Assembly: GCA_016712415.1 (NCBI GenBank)
Contig: JADJRC010000009.1
Span: 45,001-109,000 of the forward strand
Direction: 5' to 3'
From: Lewinellaceae bacterium
GTDB lineage: Bacteria > Bacteroidota > Bacteroidia > Chitinophagales > Saprospiraceae
Length of the DNA: 64,000 bases
How positions within the stretch are numbered: position 1 is the stretch's first letter; each line of letters begins with the position of its first letter. The notes under the pieces are model-generated. The model was not told the origin of the DNA and searched no databases. It saw only the letters and a program-made list of their open reading frames with translations. A program made the position numbers and the translations under genes. This document shows, one piece after another, positions 56,673 to 64,000 of this stretch.

Positions 56673-57038
56673 ATGGTCCGCGACATGGATTCCGAGAAAC
56701 TGAACCACCTGATTGTTGAAGGCATCCGGGACAAGAAAGGCAAAAATATCGTCCTGCTCGACCTTCGCAAACTCGGTGATGCTCCTGCAGATTTTTTTAT
56801 CATTTGCGAGGGCGACTCCAACACGCATATCAAAGCTATTTCCGACAGCATTTACAAGAAGGTCAAGGACGAACTCCAAACCATGCCGTCGCACATGGAA
56901 GGCTCTGCCAACGCCAAATGGGTGCTGATGGATTACTTCAATACGGTCGTTCACGTTTTTTACCCGGAGACACGGCAATTTTATGAAATAGAAGACCTCT
57001 GGAGCGACGCCAAAGCAACAGAGTTCGCAGAAGTATGA
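56673..57038 (+). CDS. rsfS: Ribosome silencing factor RsfS
   Basis: A 121-aa protein of the Iojap family that binds ribosomal protein uL14 and keeps subunits apart in poor growth conditions. Family features are KNIVLLDLRKLGDAPADFFI, CEGDSNTHIKAISDSI and NAKWVLMDYFNTVVHVFYPE. ATG 56673 or 56685 (MDSEKLNHL) are both plausible. It lies between birA and ftsH, a conserved order in Bacteroidota. Confidence 0.92.
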   Translation: MVRDMDSEKLNHLIVEGIRDKKGKNIVLLDLRKLGDAPADFFIICEGDSNTHIKAISDSIYKKVKDELQTMPSHMEGSANAKWVLMDYFNTVVHVFYPETRQFYEIEDLWSDAKATEFAEV

Positions 57039-57043
57039 CTTTT

Positions 57044-57109
57044 TTAGTTTGGCGTTTGAAGTCCCGCCCCCCAGGGCCAGCACTCCAAACGCCAAGCTTC
57101 AAACTAAAT
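57044..57109. repeat. Inverted repeat between rsfS and ftsH
   Basis: TTAGTTTGGCGTTTGAAG near the rsfS stop and CCAAACGCCAAGCTTCAAAC plus TAAA near the ftsH start are inverted relatives, separated by a C-rich loop; one arm carries an extra GAAGCT. Confidence 0.7.
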
Positions 57110-57112
57110 AGA

Positions 57113-59133
57113 ATGGAACAGGAACAAAAAAATAAAAATAAACGCGACGACGAGCAAAACGAGCAGCGTGGCGAACAGGGTGGCGACGGGATGCCCCGTT
57201 TCAGCTTTATGTGGATTTACATCCTCATCGGCCTCGCATTGCTCGGCCTGCAAATGGCCAAATTCATGGGCGGCTCTCAGAAAGCCACTATGGTAGATCT
57301 CGACAAATGGGCGCGGAAAGGCCATGTGGACCGCCTCGTCATTACCGGCGAGTCAGAAGCCCAGATATACATCAACCGCGACTCGTTGCTCAGCTCCAAA
57401 GACCACGAAAAACTCAAGGCGGAATTGAAAGATTCCAATTCCAAATTGCCCCAGTATGTGGTCAATATCGGCAAGCCGGAGGCTTTTCAGCCCTGGCTCA
57501 AGGAGGTGAACGACGTGCTCCTCAAGGACAAAAAACAAAAGATCATTCCCGAAAACGACCCGCAGACCAACTGGACGTCCACTTTGCTGACCTACCTGTT
57601 GCCCCTGCTGATCTTTGTGGCGATCTGGCTCATCATCCTGCGCCGCATGGGCGGCGGGGCCGGCGGACCGGGCGCGCAGATTTTCAACATCGGCAAATCT
57701 AAAGCCACCCTTTTCGACAACAACACGAAAGTCAACATCACGTTTGCCGACGTTGCCGGCCTCGACGAGGCCAAGGAAGAGGTGATGGAAGTGGTCGATT
57801 TTCTGAAAAACCCGAAAAATACACCACGCTGGGCGGTAAAATACCGAAAGGCGTGCTGCTGGTCGGCCCTCCGGGCACGGGCAAAACCCTGCTCGCCAAG
57901 GCCGTTGCCGGCGAGGCGGGCGCGCCGTTTTTCTCGATCTCGGGTTCCGATTTCGTGGAAATGTTTGTAGGCGTGGGTGCTTCCCGCGTGCGCGACCTCT
58001 TCCGTCAGGCCCGCGAAAAAGCGCCCTGTATCATCTTTATCGACGAAATTGACGCCATCGGCCGGGCTCGCGGTCGCGGCGCCATCCAGGGCGGCAACGA
58101 CGAACGTGAAAACACGCTCAACCAGCTGCTTGTGGAAATGGACGGTTTCCCAACCGACAAGGGCGTCATCCTGATGGCCGCCACCAACCGCCCCGACATC
58201 CTCGACCAGGCTCTCATGCGCCCGGGTCGCTTCGACCGGCAAATCGGTATCGGCCGCCCCGACCTCAACGGCCGCGCGCAGATATTCGAGGTGCACATGA
58301 AAAATATCAAGGTGTCGCCGGAAGTTACCTCCCTGGCCCTGTCTGAAATGACGCCGGGATTCGTCGGCGCCGACATCGCCAATGTGTGCAACGAAGCCGC
58401 CCTGATTGCCGCCCGCCGCAACAAAAAAGCGGTCGACATGGACGATTTCAACTATGCACTCGACAAAGTGATCGGTGGCCTGGAGAAGAAAAACAAGATC
58501 ATCAGCCCCGAGGAAAAGCAAATCATCGCCTACCACGAGGCCGGCCACGCCATTTGCGGCTGGTTCCTCGAATATGCACACCCGCTGGTCAAGGTGACCA
58601 TCGTACCGCGCGGACTGGCGGCGCTCGGTTATGCGCAGTACCTGCCGAAAGAGCAATACATCACGAGAAAGGAAAAACTGCTCGACGATATTTGCATGAC
58701 CCTGGGCGGCCGCGCCGCTGAATCGGTCATTTTCGACAAGATCAGCACCGGCGCCCAAAGCGACCTCGACCATATCACGCGCCTCGGCTACGATATGATC
58801 ATCAATTACGGTATGAACGAAAAGGTAGGCAACATCTCGTTTTACTCCCTGCTCAACGAAAGCTATACCCGTCCTTTCTCCGAGCAAACGGCCTACCTGA
58901 TCGACCAGGAAGTGAAAAAGATGATCGATGAGCAGTACGAGCGCGCAAAGTCCCTGCTGCGCGAAAAACGCAAGGAACTCGATGCGCTGGCCAAAGCGCT
59001 GCTTGAGAAGGAGGTGCTGCACCGCGCCGACCTTGAGCGCATTATCGGCAAACGACCCTTCATCGATCCCACACCCGGCGAAAGCGCCAGCGTACCGGAG
59101 GTACAACCGGAGCAGCGTGATGATGAGGAATAG
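57113..59133 (+). CDS. ftsH: ATP-dependent zinc metalloprotease FtsH, frameshifted
   Basis: With one frameshift corrected it has 673 aa. Membrane segments ([35 protein letters not shown]) flank a periplasmic domain. The AAA domain has Walker [15 protein letters not shown] and Walker [13 protein letters not shown], with the second region of homology at [20 protein letters not shown]. The protease site is HEAGH with the downstream aspartate region [13 protein letters not shown]. FtsH degrades membrane and regulatory proteins and is normally essential. The frame breaks at AAAAA 57815-57819; one more A gives [20 protein letters not shown]. Start ATG 57113. Confidence 0.95.
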
Positions 59134-59137
59134 GTAA

Positions 59138-59203
59138 GCATTGTTGCATTGTTGCATTGTTCCATTGCTATATGGCTATGCAACAATGCAGCAATGCAAC
59201 AAT
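59138..59203. repeat. GCATTGTT repeats forming a hairpin after ftsH
   Basis: Three exact GCATTGTT octamers begin 5 bp after the ftsH stop. The array is followed by the inverse run (ATGCAACAATGCAGCAATGC plus AACAAT), which can fold back on it with a short loop. Confidence 0.9.
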
Positions 59204-59350
59204 ATATTCCGGCATTCCGTAAATTCTTAAATGCGGAGAAATCCGGTATAATTACATTGGTCTTCTTTTTAGTGCTGGTTTAGCGACCCCTGAAATGAAA
59301 GCCATTTTTGTTTTCCAGATACAACTTTCTATTACAGTATATATTTTTCC

Positions 59351-61492
59351 ATGCAACATACGCTTCTTCTACTCCTGTCCTTTGCCTTAATGTCCCATTC
59401 CGCATCCGCCCAAACCATACGCTACGTCAACCAAAACGTCGCCGGCGGGCTGGAAAACGGCTCAACTTGGGCCGACGCCTTTCCCGAATTACAACAAGCC
59501 CTCGCCGCCGCACAATCCGGCGACGAAATCTGGGTCGCTTCCGGAACATACAAACCCACCGCAGGTACAAACCGCAGCATTTCTTTCCTGCTGAAAAGCG
59601 GCGTGCGGGTCTACGGCGGCTTCACAGGTACGGAAACAGCCGAAGAGCAACGCGATCCTCTTGTCTACGAAACCATCCTCAGCGGCGACATTGGAATCCC
59701 CGGCAACGACACCGACAACTCATACCACGTCGTGCGCGGAAAGGGGCTCGACGCCAATACAGTTCTCGATGGGTTCACCGTCACCCGGGGCTATTCTTAC
59801 GGCCAGTTTACCCCGGCCTCCCTCGACGTACTCGGGGCGGGCATGTTGCTGGAAGGCGCGCCCGGCGTGGCTAATTCCCGGCCGCTTGTCGCCAACTGCC
59901 GCTTCGAGTACAATTTCGGATACTATGGCGGCGGATTGAGTACCGCGTGGGAAGACCCCGACATACCCGCCCAAGGGAAAAATCTCGTCAACCCAGTAAT
60001 CCGCCAGTGTACCTTCAGCCGCAACCGTGCCTACCTGGGCGGCGGCGCCATATACCTCAATAGCCCTTCGGGAAACACCGACACGCTTACCCTGGAACAA
60101 TGCGCCATTACCGACAATTACGTATATACCGGAGAAGGCGGGGGAATTTATTTCAACAAAACCGCTTTCTCCAATACCCGAATAACCGGCTGTTTGTTCG
60201 AGCGGGATTCTTCTTTCGGCGGTCTCGCAGGAGCCATCTATTATCCGGCAGCCGCACAAACGCAGAATACTTCATCGCTTGTCCTCGAATTCTGTGCTTT
60301 TACCAGAAATGTTTCACCGGAAGGAACCTGCCTGTTCTACAACGGCTACCTGTCTTCCAGTACGCCGGGCGTACAGTTTTTCTGCCGGATGGCTCATTGC
60401 GTTTTTGACGGGAACAAAACAACCGCTTCGGACGGTTCCGCCTACCGGATGATTACATCCTTCGGCGGCAAAATAACCGCGGAAATAACCGACTGTATAT
60501 TTAAAGACAACCTTTCGGGGAACTATACCACATCAATCAACGCCTGGGCCAGCAGCGAAACGGATATTCTTATCGAACGATGCGTCTTTATCAACAATCA
60601 CGCCCGGGATTCTCCCGAGGAAATATGTTTGGCCGTCCACAGCGGCTCCTCGGGCGCCAGTTCCGTCAATAAAGTCACCACCCGGATCAACAATTGCCTC
60701 TTTGCCAACAACGGCGGTGCGGTGGCCGTGCAGTCCGGACAGAAAAACTACGTAACCACCAACATCACCAATTGCACTTTTTACAACAACAACGAATACG
60801 TTTTTATCAAACAGTGGGATACCTTGTACAACCAGCCCAACGGGTATTTCAACGACATGTACATCGACAACTGCATTATCTGGGAGACCGAAACCGATAT
60901 CGTCAAGATGTTTTACAACAACCTGCCCAACGACCTGAGCATGTACGGATACCACATCAACCACTCCCTGCTCAACCTTACCGACAGCACCGGCGTGCCC
61001 GGCAGCCTGGAGGCATTCGGCGACGGACTTATTTTCGACCAATACCCCCTGTTTGAAAATACTGCCGCCGGCAATTTCCGCCTCCAGGTCTGTTCGCCCG
61101 CTGTCGGCAAGGGCAACAATACCGCTACATTTGATGCCGGGCTGTTAGTCGATCTGGACAGCATGACTCGTATTCGATATGGCGCCGTTGATTTGGGCGC
61201 TTACGAGCAGCAGGACTCCTGCGATATCGTGGATGCCGATGAGCCCAATGCCATCTTTGCACTCCAACTCTGGCCAAACCCTTCGGTTTCGGGTATGTTC
61301 TTTCTTCGCTCTCCGGATGTTTCCGAAGGATGGTTGCGTTTGTTCGACATGAATGGCCGGGAGGTATACCAACATAGCATGAACCGGGCTGGAGACTACG
61401 CAATCGATCTCGCCTTTTTGCCGCCGGGTTTATACCAGGTCAGGCTGGAAACCGCAGATCAGGTATTTGCCGGAAAGTGGATAAAAATCTGA
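59351..61492 (+). CDS. T9SS-secreted right-handed beta-helix protein
   Basis: A 713-aa secreted protein with signal peptide LLLLLSFALMSHSASAQ. The start of the mature part (IRYVNQNVAGGLENGSTWAD, FPELQQALAAAQSGDEIWVA) is the typical beginning of surface proteins with right-handed beta-helices and choice-of-anchor domains. Many NC-T/F repeats follow (NCRFEYNFG, QCTFSRNRAYLG, NCTFYNNNEYV), as expected for helix coils. A T9SS type-A sorting domain closes it (LQLWPNPSVSGMFFLRSPDV ... LPPGLYQVRLE). It may bind or cut polysaccharide, but no catalytic motif is recognised. Confidence 0.87.
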   Translation: MQHTLLLLLSFALMSHSASAQTIRYVNQNVAGGLENGSTWADAFPELQQALAAAQSGDEIWVASGTYKPTAGTNRSISFLLKSGVRVYGGFTGTETAEEQRDPLVYETILSGDIGIPGNDTDNSYHVVRGKGLDANTVLDGFTVTRGYSYGQFTPASLDVLGAGMLLEGAPGVANSRPLVANCRFEYNFGYYGGGLSTAWEDPDIPAQGKNLVNPVIRQCTFSRNRAYLGGGAIYLNSPSGNTDTLTLEQCAITDNYVYTGEGGGIYFNKTAFSNTRITGCLFERDSSFGGLAGAIYYPAAAQTQNTSSLVLEFCAFTRNVSPEGTCLFYNGYLSSSTPGVQFFCRMAHCVFDGNKTTASDGSAYRMITSFGGKITAEITDCIFKDNLSGNYTTSINAWASSETDILIERCVFINNHARDSPEEICLAVHSGSSGASSVNKVTTRINNCLFANNGGAVAVQSGQKNYVTTNITNCTFYNNNEYVFIKQWDTLYNQPNGYFNDMYIDNCIIWETETDIVKMFYNNLPNDLSMYGYHINHSLLNLTDSTGVPGSLEAFGDGLIFDQYPLFENTAAGNFRLQVCSPAVGKGNNTATFDAGLLVDLDSMTRIRYGAVDLGAYEQQDSCDIVDADEPNAIFALQLWPNPSVSGMFFLRSPDVSEGWLRLFDMNGREVYQHSMNRAGDYAIDLAFLPPGLYQVRLETADQVFAGKWIKI

Positions 61493-61560
61493 TGACCCGA
61501 CGGCCATATTACGGTGACTATACTTGTCGACAGAATGCCAGGACTACTACTTCATTGTGA

Positions 61561-61617
61561 CCCTGCCTCCTGCCCCCTGCCCCCCTGCCCCCTGCCCCCT
61601 GCCTACTGCCTACTGTT
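61561..61617. repeat. Tandem CCTGCCC-type repeats ending at the alr stop codon
   Basis: Heptamer-like CCTGCCC units change to CTGCCTACTGCCTACTGTTT at the end. On the minus strand the stop codon TAA is followed at once by AACAGTAGGCAGTAGGCAG, as after the T9SS gene ending at 18725. Confidence 0.95.
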
Positions 61618-64000
61618 TTACTCCTGCCAATACACCCGTTTCACCCTTTCCGAAATATTTGTAAACACCTCATAGGGAATGGTTTGCAGACAGGTTGCCA
61701 ATTCCTGTACCGTCGGGTTTTCTCCGAGGATAACGACTTCGTCCCCTTCGCGGGCGACGGGAATATGGGTCACGTCGATCATGGTCATGTCCATGCATAC
61801 GTTGCCGATGGTAGGCGCCCGCCGGCCCTGCACGAGCACAGAATACCGCCCGTTGCCGGCGAGGCGCAGGAAGCCGTCGGCATAGCCGATGCTGATTGTA
61901 GCGATACGGGAAGGTCTATCCACCGGACCGTTGCGGTTGTAGCCCACGGTTTCGCCGGGCTCTATCGTTTTGATCTGGCTTATGGTAGCTTTGAGGGTAT
62001 TCACCACGCGCAGTTGATCCTGCAGTCCGCCCGAATCAACGCCGTATAGCCCGATGCCCAGGCGCACCATATCGAAATGGTATTCCGGGAAACGCGCGAT
62101 GCCTCCGGTATTGACGATGTGCCGCAGCGGGGCGTAGCCGAGTGCGGCCGCTATCGGTGCGTACATGTCTGAAAAGGCGGCCGCCTGCCGGTGCGTAAAC
62201 GCGTCGTGCTGCGGTGCGTCGCTGGCCGAAAGGTGGGAAAAAACGGATTTTACTTCAAGGTTGGGGTTAGCTGTCAGTTTTTCTGCAACAATTTGAATAT
62301 CAAGTGGTTCGAGTCCTAGCCGATGCATGCCGGTATCCAGTTTCAGGTGGATAGCCAGGTGCTTTTCCTGCCCGGCATAATGGATCAGTTCGTCGAGCAG
62401 GGGCAGGCTGTACACTTCCGGTTCGAGCCGGAACCGGTACATGGCATCGAAGCCGGAAGGGTCGGGGTTGAGCACCAGTATGGGCAGGTTGACGCCTGCC
62501 TGCCGGAGCTCGATACCCTCGTCGGCGTATGCCACCCCGAGATAGTCGACATGGTGAAATTCGAGCAGTTTGGCCAGTTCGGCCGAGCCGCTTCCATAGC
62601 CTGAAGCCTTTACCATAGCCAGCATTTTCGTGCCGGGACGAAGCAGGCGGTTGTACACATTGAGGTTGTGCACCAGCGCGGTGAGGTTTACCTCCAGCAC
62701 GGTTTTGTGGGCTTTTTGCTCCAGCCGGCGGGCGATATGCTCGAAAGCAAATGGCCGCGCCCCTTTCAACAGGATCAGTTCGTCGAGGAAATGGTGTTGC
62801 TGTATATTTTGCAGGAATGTTGCGGTGTCCGGGTAAAAAGTCGTGTCAAAGTCTGCCGGCAGTTTTTCCCGTATGGACGGTATATCCGTACCGATACCGA
62901 TCAGCCGGTTCACCTTTTTTTCCAGTAAAGCGCCGCCACCCTGCCATAGAGTTCGGCTTTGTCCCAACCGCTTTGCAGGATGTCCGACAAGATCAGGGTG
63001 AGTCGCCCGGCGCGCGCCTGCTGTGCGGCGAATTGCAACACGATGCGCAAGGAGGCCACGTCGTTGTTGTAAAAATCGTTGATCAGGGTGCAGCGGTTGA
63101 CGCCGGCCTTCAGTTCGAGCCGCATTTCCACGGGATACAGGCGTTTCATCCTGTTGGCCATTTGCTCCCTGGACACACCCAGCAGGTGCATCAGCGCGAG
63201 GCAATGGGTGGCATTTTCGAGCGAGGCCCCGTCCGTGAACTGAAAATTGGCAATGGAATACGCCTGGCCGGGCGCGGCGGGCGCTGCGAGGCTTGCATGG
63301 AGATGGGTATGTTCCTGCGTGATCCGGTATTCGACCTGCATATCGGCCGGTTTTCCTGTTGCCGACCAGGTAAACAGGCGCCTTCCGGGCCGGCTTGCCT
63401 GCCATTCTTGTGCCGCCTGAAAAACCGCATCGTGGTCGGCGCAGCAAATCAGCGTTTGTGCGCGGTCGAACAGGCGCATTTTTTCCATTATTTTTTCCGC
63501 TTTGGAAGAAAATCCCTCCCGGTGCGCCGGACCGATATTGGTGAATATGCCTATCGTCGGGCGGATAACCGGCTCCAGGCGTTCCATTTCACCCGGCTGT
63601 GAAATGCCCGCTTCGAATAGCGCGAGGGTATGTTCGGGGCGTATCTGCCACACCGAAAGCGGCACGCCGACCTGCGAATTGTAACTTTTTGGGCTTCTAA
63701 CGATGTTAAAATCGGGAGCAAGCAACTGGTACAGCCACTCCTTAACCACTGTTTTGCCATTGCTGCCGGTTATACCGACAACGGTCAGGTCGAAGCGGGC
63801 GCGGTGGTGTGCTGCGAGTGCCTGCAGGGCGTCGAGCGTATTGCCGACTTTCAGAATATTGGCGCCGGGCAGCGTATCGGGGGCTGCATGGCGGTCCACC
63901 ACAAAATGCCGGACACCGGCCCTGTAAGCGTCGGACAGGTAGCGGTGGCCGTCGTGCCGTTTGCCGGAAAGGGCGAAAAAGATCGATACCGCAGGCGCAG
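61618..64000 (-). CDS. MurF-alanine racemase fusion (partial at window edge, frameshifted)
   Basis: The N-terminal part (from the right edge to ~62930) is UDP-MurNAc-tripeptide--D-Ala-D-Ala ligase MurF: VVGITGSNGKTVVKEWLYQL, SYNSQVGVPLSVW, NIGPAHREGFSS and LINDFYNNDVASLR. The C-terminal part is alanine racemase: KAHKTVLEVNLTALVHNLNV, MVKASGYGSGSAELAKLL with the PLP lysine, and GYNRNGPVDRPSRIATISIG. The fusion provides and uses D-Ala in the last cytoplasmic peptidoglycan step and is typical of Bacteroidota. Frame is lost between 62915 and 62928, where one more base in the 7-T run or the AAA run (plus strand) restores it. The true start lies outside the window. Confidence 0.93.

Overview
The window looks like a chromosomal segment of a Bacteroidota bacterium, most likely of the Saprospiria (Lewinella/Haliscomenobacter-like). 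This is an inference from several signs. Four secreted proteins carry C-terminal type IX secretion (T9SS) sorting domains. Cell-wall synthesis uses a MurF-Alr fusion. Menaquinone is made by the futalosine route (MqnC). The order birA-rsfS-ftsH is preserved. Promoter-like boxes fit the Bacteroidota pattern TTTG-N19-21-TAnnTTTG, and Shine-Dalgarno sites are not evident. No phage, integrase, transposase gene, CRISPR array or toxin-antitoxin pair was seen.

Layout. 1-2.3 kb: 3' two thirds of a 23S rRNA, then 5S rRNA and a terminator. 2.3-9.2 kb: dipeptide-type ABC permease, metallo-beta-lactamase-fold hydrolase, a T9SS protein with PKD and Kazal-like domains, a helical protein of unknown function, and a dispersed repeat element. 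9.3-18.7 kb: PagL-like lipid A deacylase, MtaB, a FolB fused to a Cys-rich domain, a lipoprotein, a MATE exporter, a 41-bp repeat array, MqnC and a large T9SS protein. 19-27.4 kb: acetyltransferase, MsbA-like exporter, DUF3298-like lipoprotein, Ogt, a membrane-anchored TPR protein with an N-terminal domain resembling effector-associated domains, an SGNH esterase and MnmG. 27.5-32.6 kb: a five-gene operon (LolA-like protein, two FtsX-type permeases, LolD-like ATPase, beta-barrel) that may form a trans-envelope lipid or lipoprotein transporter. 32.6-46.5 kb: CcoI-like metal ATPase, tRNA(CAT), a T9SS protein, a PIF1-like helicase, DUF3108 protein, flippase-like protein, OmpA-family protein, glutamate dehydrogenase, an arginase-like protein without recognisable metal ligands, LpxK and tRNA-Phe. 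46.9-64 kb: MtfA-like protein, M23 peptidase, TonB-dependent barrel, a TrpXYZ-like ABC transporter operon, BirA, RsfS, FtsH, a beta-helix T9SS protein, and the MurF-Alr fusion running off the right edge.

Two things stand out beyond ordinary genes. First, the intergenic spaces carry many small palindromic and tandem repeats. One 66-67-bp double palindrome occurs at three places, in one of them inside a 286-bp element with perfect 27-bp inverted ends. Several heptamer/octamer-type arrays abut stop codons, and one has entered the birA reading frame. Second, seven genes between 33.8 and 63 kb are broken by shifts inside or next to short homopolymers, six of them fitting loss of one base. Because essential genes such as ftsH and murF-alr are among them, this most likely reflects consensus errors in the assembly rather than gene decay. 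These genes are annotated as single CDSs spanning the shift.
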